A stretch of DNA of 12,973 nt from Yinghuangia elevatio (GCF_040649515.1 NZ_JBEZFP010000201.1:1-12973), one strand, 5' to 3'; numbered from the stretch's first letter, positions 1-7,440 are shown. Notes: generated by a model from the sequence alone, not told the origin. Translations and numbers: made by a program.

Positions 1-72
1 ATATGGCTGCTGGGGTTCCTCTTCCGCAGCACCGGGGCAAGCGGCAGCCGCGGACGCTGGTACCGCTGGTGA
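1..72 (+). CDS. C-terminal end of a small hydrophobic protein (partial)
   Basis: Frame 1 is open from the left edge to a TGA at 70-72. It encodes 23 residues: a hydrophobic end (IWLLGFLF) followed by a basic Gly/Arg/Ser stretch ending in RWYRW. This looks like the C-terminus of the short (about 55-60 residue) hydrophobic membrane proteins common in Streptomyces, where a membrane segment is followed by a Gly/Arg-rich tail ending in a WY-W motif; that match is from memory. The start lies outside the window, so length and function cannot be judged. A very strong hairpin 69 nt downstream fits the end of a plus-strand transcript. The assignment rests on few residues. Confidence 0.5.
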   Translation: MWLLGFLFRSTGASGSRGRWYRW

Positions 73-140
73 ACCCAGGCGTGGTCCCCGCCGGGTGCCG
101 ACCCCAATGACGTGGTCGCGTACGCCCACAAGGACCTGAC

Positions 141-192
141 CCGCCCGCCGGGGCGGTACCAGCGCGCTTGCTGGTGCCGCCCCGGCGGGCGG
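141..192. terminator. Very strong bidirectional hairpin terminator
   Basis: Two 23-nt arms (141-163 and 170-192) are complementary at every position except one T opposite G, which would be a G-U pair in RNA. The loop is GCGCTT. No T-run follows, as is usual for terminators in high-GC actinomycetes. It lies between the end of the plus-strand hydrophobic protein gene (72) and the end of the minus-strand hydrolase gene (273), so it probably ends both transcripts. Confidence 0.85.
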
Positions 193-272
193 TTCAGCGG
201 TACATGCCAACTTTGGCCGTTCGCTGCCGCGGCACGCGGTCTCCCCCTGGTCGGCTCGGCTCCCCCGGTCTG

Positions 273-1175
273 TTACTCGGTCGGTGCGCGCGTGGACGGC
301 GAGGGGGGCACGTCGGCGACTCCGAGGTACGGTGCGACGGCGGCGGCCACGGCTGCGGATCTCAGGTAGTTCGCGGCCAGGTGGAAGTCGAAGAGGTTGA
401 TGCTGTCGGTCAGATCGAGGTCGACGCCGGGGAACCAGCGGCTGAGCGGGCGGAGGATCGCGACGGGATCGCCCGGGTCGGCGACGTTGACCCAGCGGCG
501 GACGTTCGGCGGCCGTTCACTAAGTCCGTTCACCGGCGCGGGCGTCAGGCGCTCGAACACGCCGTGGCGCAGCGCGAGCGGCGAGCCCATTGTGACGAGC
601 AGGTCGATCTCCACGTCCCGGCGGGCGTGCAGCGCCTCGTACGCCACAACGCTCCCGAGCGAATGCGCGAGGACCACCGTCGGCCGCTCCCGGTCCAGGA
701 CACCGCCCACTTCGTCGCGCGCGGCCTGCCGAGCGGGCGCGTCGGGTGCTTTGAGGTACGTGGCGACCTCGCGGAAGACCAGTGCCATGAAGAGACGGGT
801 GAGCCTGCCGTCGAGCGAGAAGCGCCGGGCCAACATATCGACGGCGTGCCGCAAGGGCACGGTCAGCCGTCCCTGCGCCACGACTTCCGGCAGCTCATGG
901 GCGTCCAGCCACATCTCGGCGAGGGCCGCCGCATCGGGGTCCGTCGTCGCCAGGCGATCGAGGGCCTGGTCGTCGGTGCCCTGCGCCACCGGCTTGCCCC
1001 GGTAGAGATGGTGGGCATAGTACGCACACGTGAGATCCGCCTTTCCGAGGCTCGCAAGTCCCAGCCCTGCGGCGAGGCCGGCGCTCCAGTCGGCGGCCAC
1101 GGCTTCGGCGACCGCGTCCGGTCGGCCGCCGCGCACGTGGTTGCCGACTCCGTGTACCGCGACGATGCGGGACAT
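273..1175 (-). CDS. Alpha/beta-hydrolase, second gene of the caspase-NACHT operon
   Basis: A 300-residue soluble serine hydrolase, probably a lipase/esterase-like enzyme; the substrate is unknown. The N-terminus holds the HGVG oxyanion-type motif (residues 8-11). The nucleophile elbow is LAHSLGS with Ser172, followed by the VTMGSPL strand (194-200) common in lipase-like enzymes. The acid is probably Asp236 or Asp233 in VADPGDP, and the catalytic His is probably His265 in FDFHLAANYL. There is no signal peptide or membrane helix, so it should act in the cytoplasm. The start is secure: AGGAG lies 5 nt before the ATG. The gene begins 57 nt after the stop of the caspase-NACHT-WD40 gene on the same strand, so the two are probably co-transcribed. 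By inference it is the effector or target of that protein; a metabolic hydrolase is the alternative. The last 15 residues look disordered. Confidence 0.9.
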   Translation of the reverse strand: MSRIVAVHGVGNHVRGGRPDAVAEAVAADWSAGLAAGLGLASLGKADLTCAYYAHHLYRGKPVAQGTDDQALDRLATTDPDAAALAEMWLDAHELPEVVAQGRLTVPLRHAVDMLARRFSLDGRLTRLFMALVFREVATYLKAPDAPARQAARDEVGGVLDRERPTVVLAHSLGSVVAYEALHARRDVEIDLLVTMGSPLALRHGVFERLTPAPVNGLSERPPNVRRWVNVADPGDPVAILRPLSRWFPGVDLDLTDSINLFDFHLAANYLRSAAVAAAVAPYLGVADVPPSPSTRAPTE

Positions 1176-1232
1176 GCGCGCTCCTTGAGGTCGACCGCGA
1201 CCGCGGGGGCCGTGGGCTCGGGCAGATCGGTG

Positions 1233-4200
1233 TCATGCGTGCGATGCGCGTTCCAGCCGGAGGACCGCCGGGTCGGGCGACAGGAGCATGAGGTCGGCTC
1301 CCATGCCGACGAGCAGATCGCCGGAATTGGTGACAGCGAGCGCGAACACGCTGTCGGGAAACGCGAACGTGTCGACCAGGGTGTCGAGGGCAAGGTCCCA
1401 CAAACGCACTTTGCGGTCGGTGCCACCGGTCAGCGCATGCGGGCGGCCGTCGCGAAGACAGGGCACTACGCAGGTCACCTCGCGATCGGTTCGGCAGTCC
1501 AGGGTGTTCGCGTGACCGGTGCGGAGATTCAGCTTGTGGACGTGGCCGTTACCGCCCAGGACAAGGACTGCGTCCCCGTCGAGCATGGTGAATGCCATGG
1601 CGTGGAGGGGTTCGTCGAACTGCTCGACAATCTGCGGCGGGTGGTCACCGTCGACGACGACGAGGCAGCCGTTCAGGTCGAGGGCGGCGATCAGCGGGCC
1701 GCCGCCGGCGCGCGGCAGTGAGGCCAGCAGCGTGATCCTCTGGTCGGAGACGGCCACCGCGGGCTCCTGCGGCGATCCGCCGCGGAGCGGGAGCCAACGC
1801 AGTGCCCCGCTGTCATCGCCCAGCACGGCGTATTCGTGGTCCCCGATCCGCGCGCTCGCCGCCGCGCCAACAGCCGGCGCACCGCTCCAGAAATGCACGG
1901 CGGTGGCTCCACCCCCGGCTGAGGCGTCGAAGGCCTGAAGTGTCGCCTGGCCAACGGCGAACACGCTGTCGGACCGTCCGTCCGTGGTCGTTCCGATCGT
2001 GTGGAAGTGGTTCTCGCCGTGGTCGAGTCGCTCGTTTGTGCCGTCGCGTAGGTTCCACAGCCGCAGGGAGTCCCGTCCCAGCGACACGGCGGTGTCCCCG
2101 GACGCGTCGTGCGCGGCGAGCACGCCGATGACCGGATCGCGGTGTGCCGCGGCGCTGGGGGCGGCAGCGGGGCCGTACGTCTCCCAGATCCGGATGGACC
2201 CGCGCTCCCCGCCGGTCACCAGGCGGTGCCCATCGTGACTTCGATAGCCGCACACCGCGGTGATCTGGGTGGTGTGCCCCCGGTGGACAGCCACCTGTCC
2301 GCCGCTCGCGACCTCCCAGATTCCCAGGACGCCGTCCGAGCCGACGGTGGCGATGTGCGGCCGGGCGTCGTCGGGCGCCGCGACGGCGACCAGATCGACC
2401 ACCGCACCGTCGTGCGTGCGGAAGGTGACGACCGGACTGCCGTCGCCGAGGTCCCAGACCCGGCATTTCCCGGTGCTGCTTCCGACGACGGCACACGACG
2501 TCCCGTTGAGCAGGACCGTGCGAGCCACGGTCGCCCAGGACGCGTCCAGGCCACGGACACACACGCCGTCCGTCGCACGCCATACCGCCGCGGCACCACC
2601 GCAGGTGCCGAGCAGATGCGGTGCACCGTCGACCAGGCACACGTCCAGGGAGTTCACCGGGGCCTCTCCGACGTGGAAGTCCCCGGTCATGTCGCCCGTG
2701 GCGAGGTTCCAGGTACGCAGGCTGCCTTCCTCGGCACCGCTCGCCAGGAGACGGCCGTCCGGTGTCGCGGCAAGGGACCACACCGGGGTCTCGTGCGCGG
2801 GAAACGTGTCGACCAGTTCTCCGGAGGGCCACGACCAGACCCACAACCACCCGTCGTCACATCCGGTGACGAAGCGCAGTTCTCCTTGTTGGCGAACCGG
2901 CACGACGCACCCGACGGGGGTGGGATGGGGCAGTGCCTGGACAGCCGCGTGGGCGTCCAGGTCCCAGATCCTGAGCGTGTTGTCGTCCGCGCCGCTCAAC
3001 AAGAGGGTACGGCCGTCCAGTTCCACGGTGCGGAGCGTCCAGATCCGGGTCTGCGGGTGCCCGGGCAGCGAGGCGCGCAGCGCCCGGCTGGGCGCCGATC
3101 CGGCGGTCCAGCGGATCGACCAGTTCTGTCCGTGGAGGAGGCGCTCGGCGAGTTCCGTCGCATCGAAGCGCATGGCGTCCACGGCCAGCATCTGACGGCG
3201 TTCCGTCGCGGGTACGGATCGATGGGACGTGTGGCCGGCGAGGTAGACCGAGGCGGCGAGCGGCAACTGCCCGGGGAGGTGCTGGAGTACGGCGGCAAGG
3301 GCGTCGGGATCGGCATGGACCAGGAACTCCGCGTCGTCCAACAACTCGTCCAACTCGCCTGCGTCGAGGGCGTGTTGCGCGGCGTGCCGGACGAGGTACG
3401 GCTCGGCGAGGTCCCACCGCGGCACTCCGTCGGGACGCCGCGGGACGGACGCGAGCATCGCGGCCCACACCTCCCGTGCGTACCGCGCCGCCGCGAACCC
3501 GCCGGGCGCGGAGACCGTGCCCTCCGCGACCGCCGTGGCGATGAAGGGGTTCGCGCGAAGCTCATCGGCCAACCCTTGGTGGAACAGCCGGTAGAGCGGG
3601 CTGCCTTCGCGGTCGGCGTCCCGGCGCAGGTAGAACCTGCCGGACTCCAGCGCGCGGCGGATCTCCTCGATGCCGGGCGTCGGCAAATGCCCGGGGGCGA
3701 ACGCGGGCGCCACGGCGGCGATGACCCTTTCCGGCATGCCGGCTCCCTGGCTGTAGGCGAGCACAGCCAGCACGGCGGCCACCCAGAAGTCGGCGCGCCG
3801 CAGCAGGTCGAGACGCAGGACCATGCCAAGCGACTTGGGTACCAGGGCCGCGAGTTGCTCGGCGTCGGAGCGTGTCTCCAAGCGTTCCGAACCACCAAGG
3901 ACATAGCGGACGAACAATGCGGAGACGAGGAACTCGCCCGCTTCGCGTGGCGACCGTCCCGACTGCGGCTCGCCGGTACGCACCACCTCTCCGGCGATGC
4001 ACTTGGCGAGATGGTTCAGGACCGGAAGCGGGCACCTGGCCGCGAAACCCGGGTCGTCGCGGAGCAACCCGCGTACGTACGCGGTCAGGTCACGGATGAG
4101 GTCGTCGTCCGGCACCGTGCTTAGGTCGAGCAGTCCGCCCATTGCCGCGGAGCGTGCGAACAGCGGGGCGAACCACTCCTCCGGGCGCGCACCCACGAGA

Positions 4201-5573
4201 ATGCGGAAGGCGGCCTGCCCGTCGCCGCCGACCACCGCGAGCAGCGGAGTCAGCAACGCGGACACCACCTCCTCCGGACGCTCCGCCTCGTCCAGTGCGT
4301 CCAGCACCAGCACCGCGGGTCTCTCCCACCCGGCCAGCGCGTCGACCACCTGGGGCACGGTCCACCCTGAGCCGTCGTCCGGCGGCGCGGCCAGCCCCCA
4401 TTGCCTCACCAGGGACGCGAGGATGTCTTGGTACGAGCGCCGCCGCGCGTGCACGACAGCCAGGTTTGCGGTCTCCTCGGGAGCGGTGTCCCAGCCGAGC
4501 GACGGCTCCCACAGCGACATGGTCTCCGCCCTGAGGCGCGGATGGGCCGCGCACACCAACACGCCCAGCAGCGCCGACTTCCCGCCCCCCGGCTTGCCGG
4601 TGACGACCCGGAACGGCGGACCGAATCCGGCGAACCACTCGGTCAACGCGACGGCTTGCTCTTCACGTCCCTGGAACATGCCGCGCCGATCCCCGTCGTC
4701 GTGCCTGAACAACTCGACACCACCGGCACGGCCCACGAAGTGCCGCTGGTCCAAGGCCTCGTCGAGAAGTGCGCCGGCCCCGATGTCCACGTTTCGCCGT
4801 ACACCACCGGCGGAACGGTCGAAGCGCGGGTTGCGGAAGAACCGTAGCCAGGACAGGTCCGTGCCGACCTGGGTCATCGGCAGGGTGATCTCCTGCGGCA
4901 CCAAGAGCTGCGCCGCCCGGCGCGCCACGGCCACCGCGACCTCATGGCAGAACCGCTCGAACGGAATGAACTCGTACGTCGGGTGCAGGCCGATCGTGCC
5001 GTCGTGGAATCCCGCCAGCACCTCCGCGACGGCCTGGCTCAGGATGCCGTCGTACGCCTCCTCCCCCGGCTGCGCCGCGGCGATCACCCACCCGCGCCGT
5101 CGGCCGGCCGTGAGGAACTGCTGCCAGGCAAGTCGCGCGGGAGCACCGGCATAGCAGAGGTCCAACAGGAACAGCACGTTCGGCGCCTCGTGCGCCGCGT
5201 CTCCGTCGTCGCCGGTCTCCAACGTGGCGAGCCACGACTCGACGTCGATCCTCGTACGCCGGCCGTCACCGCCCACGACGTACAGCTTTTCCCCCGCACC
5301 TGACAGCCCGTGCGAGAGCAGATGCACCACGGCGAAACCCGAGCTCTTGGTGAGGACTTGGTCCACCGCGTCCTCCAGAGCGGAGGCAGTGGCTGCGGGA
5401 TCGGCCTGGGACGCCACCTCGACGTAGCCGTACTTGCCGGTGAGCATCGTGCGCACCCGTTCGGCGTACTCGGCGGCGAACTCCAGCGGGGCGCGGGCCC
5501 CGAGCTTGGGCCGCGCGAGATCGATCGGTGGACCCTCGATCCCGACCACCAGCGCCTGGTACCCCCCGAACAT
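1233..5573 (-). CDS. Caspase-like / NACHT-STAND ATPase / WD40 multidomain protein
   Basis: Giant signalling protein of 1446 residues from the preferred ATG. Residues 1-250 form a caspase-like (peptidase C14) domain: it opens with YQALVVGI, has HLLSHG with probable catalytic His88, and DLCYAGA with probable catalytic Cys140. Residues 300-480 form a NACHT/STAND P-loop ATPase with Walker A GKPGGGKS (326-333), Walker B-like VLVLDALDEA (421-430) and RILVGARP in the sensor position. Helical and winged-helix-like segments follow (YRLFHQGLADEL near 660). From about residue 830 to the end I count 14 WD40-like units, such as LSGADDNTLRIWDLD, enough for two seven-bladed propellers. In related STAND proteins the propellers sense a ligand, the ATPase oligomerises, and the protease is activated. 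That points to a defence or self-recognition role, which is inference. It has no signal peptide or membrane segment. An in-frame GTG at 5631-5633 would add 20 residues but has a weak ribosome site. Confidence 0.92.
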   Translation of the reverse strand: MFGGYQALVVGIEGPPIDLARPKLGARAPLEFAAEYAERVRTMLTGKYGYVEVASQADPAATASALEDAVDQVLTKSSGFAVVHLLSHGLSGAGEKLYVVGGDGRRTRIDVESWLATLETGDDGDAAHEAPNVLFLLDLCYAGAPARLAWQQFLTAGRRRGWVIAAAQPGEEAYDGILSQAVAEVLAGFHDGTIGLHPTYEFIPFERFCHEVAVAVARRAAQLLVPQEITLPMTQVGTDLSWLRFFRNPRFDRSAGGVRRNVDIGAGALLDEALDQRHFVGRAGGVELFRHDDGDRRGMFQGREEQAVALTEWFAGFGPPFRVVTGKPGGGKSALLGVLVCAAHPRLRAETMSLWEPSLGWDTAPEETANLAVVHARRRSYQDILASLVRQWGLAAPPDDGSGWTVPQVVDALAGWERPAVLVLDALDEAERPEEVVSALLTPLLAVVGGDGQAAFRILVGARPEEWFAPLFARSAAMGGLLDLSTVPDDDLIRDLTAYVRGLLRDDPGFAARCPLPVLNHLAKCIAGEVVRTGEPQSGRSPREAGEFLVSALFVRYVLGGSERLETRSDAEQLAALVPKSLGMVLRLDLLRRADFWVAAVLAVLAYSQGAGMPERVIAAVAPAFAPGHLPTPGIEEIRRALESGRFYLRRDADREGSPLYRLFHQGLADELRANPFIATAVAEGTVSAPGGFAAARYAREVWAAMLASVPRRPDGVPRWDLAEPYLVRHAAQHALDAGELDELLDDAEFLVHADPDALAAVLQHLPGQLPLAASVYLAGHTSHRSVPATERRQMLAVDAMRFDATELAERLLHGQNWSIRWTAGSAPSRALRASLPGHPQTRIWTLRTVELDGRTLLLSGADDNTLRIWDLDAHAAVQALPHPTPVGCVVPVRQQGELRFVTGCDDGWLWVWSWPSGELVDTFPAHETPVWSLAATPDGRLLASGAEEGSLRTWNLATGDMTGDFHVGEAPVNSLDVCLVDGAPHLLGTCGGAAAVWRATDGVCVRGLDASWATVARTVLLNGTSCAVVGSSTGKCRVWDLGDGSPVVTFRTHDGAVVDLVAVAAPDDARPHIATVGSDGVLGIWEVASGGQVAVHRGHTTQITAVCGYRSHDGHRLVTGGERGSIRIWETYGPAAAPSAAAHRDPVIGVLAAHDASGDTAVSLGRDSLRLWNLRDGTNERLDHGENHFHTIGTTTDGRSDSVFAVGQATLQAFDASAGGGATAVHFWSGAPAVGAAASARIGDHEYAVLGDDSGALRWLPLRGGSPQEPAVAVSDQRITLLASLPRAGGGPLIAALDLNGCLVVVDGDHPPQIVEQFDEPLHAMAFTMLDGDAVLVLGGNGHVHKLNLRTGHANTLDCRTDREVTCVVPCLRDGRPHALTGGTDRKVRLWDLALDTLVDTFAFPDSVFALAVTNSGDLLVGMGADLMLLSPDPAVLRLERASHA

Positions 5574-5860
5574 CGGCCCCCTTCCGACGCAGAGTGCTTC
5601 CGGATGAGATCGTAGAGCCGAAGGCATCGCCACGGCCGACGTCTGGGCATTCCGCGGGACGCTGAGCTTGCGCCTCGCTTTGGGACGAACACCCTTGGCT
5701 CATCCGCATCTTCGGCCAGGCCGATGACACGACTCGGATGGTCGAGTTTCTGGCGCAGGCAGATGCGGGGACGAAGTCCGGAAGTCGCGGCGCCGATCCG
5801 GGACTTGCTTGGCAGCATGCTCGCCTGACCGGTCCGGCATCCCCGACGCGCCGCCGCCGG
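5574..5860. other. Intergenic region upstream of the caspase-NACHT operon
   Basis: These 287 bases separate the caspase-NACHT start from the end of the membrane protein gene; both genes are on the minus strand. The segment should hold the promoter of the defence-like operon, but I could not pick a convincing -35/-10 pair. No RNA gene or strong hairpin is evident. A short open stretch on the plus strand (5666 onward) gives a protein-like peptide but matches nothing I recognise. Confidence 0.5.
5580..5585 (-). promoter_or_regulatory. Ribosome binding site fixing the caspase-NACHT start
   Basis: On the minus strand GGAAGG lies 6 nt before the ATG at 5571-5573. The protein from that ATG begins MFGGYQALVVGI, so the caspase core starts almost at once, as usual in this family. 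The alternative GTG at 5631-5633 has no comparable site. Confidence 0.65.
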
Positions 5861-6490
5861 TCAGGCGCTTATCGCGGGGCGGCGGCGTACCCAGTACGCG
5901 TAGGTCAGGGCGAGCAGCATCGGGCCCCACAGCAGCCCGGGCGCGATGCACGCGTACGCCAGTACCTGCCAGCCCGCGTTCGTGTAGTCGGCGTTCTCGC
6001 CGATGCCGAAGAAGGCGAAGACGAAAGGCGACCAGAACGCCATCACACCCAGCGCGCCAAGCGTGGCCGCGGCGATGGCGGCGCCCGGCCGGATGAGCTT
6101 CCCGCCGATGAACGGCAGCCACCGGGGCGCGGTTTCGCCCCAGTCGCGGACCAGGCCGAAGCTCAGCAGGGCGAGGGCCTCGGTGATGATGCTCAGGGCG
6201 AACACGTAGGGGATGGAGATCCACAGCGCCGGCATGCCGCCCGCTTCGGCGCTGCCCATCTCGAAGCCGAAGGCGAACGGCAGCCGCCACAGGCATTGCG
6301 GGAGCAGGACGAGCGGGATCAGGTGCGCGACACCCTCGGCCCACCGCGGCACCGGCCGCTCCGTGCCGCGCATCGGACGGCGCCGGGTAGTCGGCGTGCC
6401 GTCGAAGGACACTGCGGGTGCGGGTGCGAGTGCGGGTGCGGTAGGCGCGGTGAGGGCAGAAGGAGCAGCGGCGGGAACGGCGTTCGTCAT
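5861..6490 (-). CDS. Four-helix integral membrane protein of unknown function
   Basis: A 209-residue protein. The first 50 residues are Ala/Pro-rich and probably disordered. They are followed by about four hydrophobic segments, near 51-72, 88-113, 134-162 and 172-200, and a short basic C-terminus (VRRRP). The core has a conserved look (RWAEGVAHLIPLVLLPQ, then CLWRLPFAFG), resembling uncharacterised actinobacterial membrane proteins; no catalytic motif is visible. The ATG at 6488-6490 is preceded closely by GAGG, a weak ribosome site. Met40 (codon 6371-6373) is an alternative start that would remove the disordered leader. A five-copy hexamer repeat lies in that leader. The gene is divergent from the SUKH-protein gene across 345 bp. 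It is on the same strand as the caspase operon but 287 bp away, so co-transcription is uncertain. Confidence 0.75.
   Translation of the reverse strand: MTNAVPAAAPSALTAPTAPALAPAPAVSFDGTPTTRRRPMRGTERPVPRWAEGVAHLIPLVLLPQCLWRLPFAFGFEMGSAEAGGMPALWISIPYVFALSIITEALALLSFGLVRDWGETAPRWLPFIGGKLIRPGAAIAAATLGALGVMAFWSPFVFAFFGIGENADYTNAGWQVLAYACIAPGLLWGPMLLALTYAYWVRRRPAISA
6413..6442. repeat. Five-copy hexamer tandem repeat
   Basis: Five consecutive 6-nt units, TGCGGG, TGCGGG, TGCGAG, TGCGGG and TGCGGT. On the minus strand they encode an Ala-Pro-rich stretch in the N-terminal leader of the membrane protein. The unit is a multiple of three, so a copy-number change would keep the frame. Confidence 0.8.
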
Positions 6491-6701
6491 GCCTCAAAGC
6501 CTGGCCGAGCAGCCCTGACTCATCGTCCTCTCCGCGGGTGAACCGCCTCCGCCGGACTGCCGGTGGTCGGCTGCGACTTGCGGCGTACGGGAGGGCGCGC
6601 CGGGGCGACCGGCGGCGTAGCCCGCCCTAATGCGCGGTCGGCCTCGCGCTGTTGCCTTTGTGGACCTTCGCTCACGGCGATCTCGGGTCTGCGGGATCAT
6701 T

Positions 6702-6764
6702 GCCGCGTGTTGCGTGCCGTGTGTTGCGTGTTGCGCGCCGCGTGTTGCGCGCCGCGTGCCGCGT
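6702..6764. repeat. Nine-copy degenerate heptamer tandem repeat
   Basis: Sixty-three bases divide exactly into nine 7-nt units of the form G(C/T)(C/T)G(C/T)G(T/C). In order they are GCCGCGT, GTTGCGT, GCCGTGT, GTTGCGT, GTTGCGC, GCCGCGT, GTTGCGC, GCCGCGT and GCCGCGT. GCC- and GTT-type units partly alternate, giving a secondary period of 14. The array lies 72 nt before the SUKH-protein ATG, in its promoter or leader. Confidence 0.85.
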
Positions 6765-6780
6765 GTCAGCCCCGAGTGAT

Positions 6781-6816
6781 CGCACGCAGCGGACGTATCG
6801 CATGCAGCGGACGTTC
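6781..6816. repeat. Tandem 18-nt direct repeat before the SUKH gene
   Basis: Two adjacent 18-nt copies (6781-6798 and 6799-6816) match at 15 positions and share the core GCAGCGGACGT. They sit just upstream of the AGGGAG ribosome site (6821-6826). Two equal half-sites in tandem could be an operator or a small duplication. Confidence 0.7.
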
Positions 6817-6835
6817 CAAGAGGGAGAACGAAGTG

Positions 6836-7414
6836 ATGGCACCGATGGACGAACCACAGGCCGGACCGGCGTTGGCGGCGCTTGAACAGGCAGTGCCGGC
6901 GCTCCTGGCGCATCGGCGCCCCGAACCGGCCGACCTGCACTGGGAAGAGTTCCGAACCGCGCTGGGTGTGCCCGCGCCCGGCGACTTCCAGCTGTTGGCG
7001 CAGTGGTATCCGACGTTCACCGTGAACGACTTCCTGCATGTGACGCTGCCGATCGCAGGGAATGAGGCGCAGGTCGCGCACGGAATGCTGGGGGACACGG
7101 AGATGATCCGCGACCTGTGGGAGAACGACGATTCGCACGGCAACGCCCCGTTCCCCGAGCCGAACGGACTGCTGCCTTGCGCGTCCACCAACCACGGCGA
7201 CCTGTTCTCGTGGGTGGTCAACGGTGACGATCCCGACCGTTGGCCCGTGATGATCGCCACGCGCAACGACTACTGGTGGACGTACGACGGGGGCCTGGTG
7301 GCATTTCTCAGCGCCTACCTGGGCGGCTCGCTCGAACGCCACGGACTCCCCCCGATTCCTCCCCTTCACAACCCGCCGGTGCGCGCCTGGCACCCGGCGC
7401 CCAACCCCCAATAG
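6836..7414 (+). CDS. SUKH superfamily (SMI1/KNR4-like) protein
   Basis: A 192-residue soluble protein. Residues 31-170 resemble the SUKH fold: an N-terminal helix with WEEFRTALGVPAPGDF (36-51), an acidic middle, then HGDLFSWVVNGDDPDRWPV (120-138), a signature segment of SMI1/KNR4-type proteins, followed by WWTYDGGLVAFLSAYLGG (147-164). SUKH proteins in bacteria commonly act as immunity proteins that neutralise a partner toxin of a polymorphic toxin system, though many are orphan. No toxin gene is visible next to it here, so that role is inference. The ATG at 6836 is preceded by AGGGAG with a 9-nt spacing; the adjacent GTG at 6833 is a possible alternative. The upstream leader is unusually repetitive. 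A clean hairpin follows the stop within 6 nt. The C-terminal 20 residues are Pro-rich and probably disordered. Confidence 0.8.
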   Translation: MAPMDEPQAGPALAALEQAVPALLAHRRPEPADLHWEEFRTALGVPAPGDFQLLAQWYPTFTVNDFLHVTLPIAGNEAQVAHGMLGDTEMIRDLWENDDSHGNAPFPEPNGLLPCASTNHGDLFSWVVNGDDPDRWPVMIATRNDYWWTYDGGLVAFLSAYLGGSLERHGLPPIPPLHNPPVRAWHPAPNPQ

Positions 7415-7419
7415 CCCCT

Positions 7420-7440
7420 GCTCGAATGCGGCATTCGAGC
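7420..7440 (+). terminator. Hairpin terminator of the SUKH gene
   Basis: Perfect inverted repeat: GCTCGAATGC at 7420-7429 and its complement at 7431-7440 around one central base, so the real loop would use a few inner bases. It begins 6 nt after the TAG stop. Confidence 0.75.

Larger units (their letters stand above)
6491..6835. other. Divergent intergenic region with repeats
   Basis: These 345 bases lie between the divergent membrane-protein and SUKH-protein genes. The right half contains a heptamer tandem array and an 18-nt direct repeat, listed separately. Promoters for both genes should lie here, but I see no clear consensus pair. No tRNA or other RNA gene was recognised. Confidence 0.6.

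Noticed and set aside
168..1721. Long plus-strand open frame opposite the hydrolase and caspase gene end
   Set aside because: Arg/Val/Gly-rich composition without recognisable motifs. It spans two real minus-strand genes and their spacer and is a high-GC shadow.
2109..4124. 671-codon plus-strand open frame opposite the WD40 and helical region
   Set aside because: Antisense shadow: no domain-like pattern, whereas the minus strand gives clear WD40 repeats throughout.
5666..5830. Plus-strand peptide (WDEHPWLIRIFGQADDT and onward) in the gap before the caspase operon
   Set aside because: Protein-like in appearance but matching no family I know, without a ribosome site, and running antisense into the membrane protein gene.
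6702..6764. CRISPR-like array
   Set aside because: The units are contiguous 7-mers with no spacers, so it is a simple tandem repeat. No cas genes are present.
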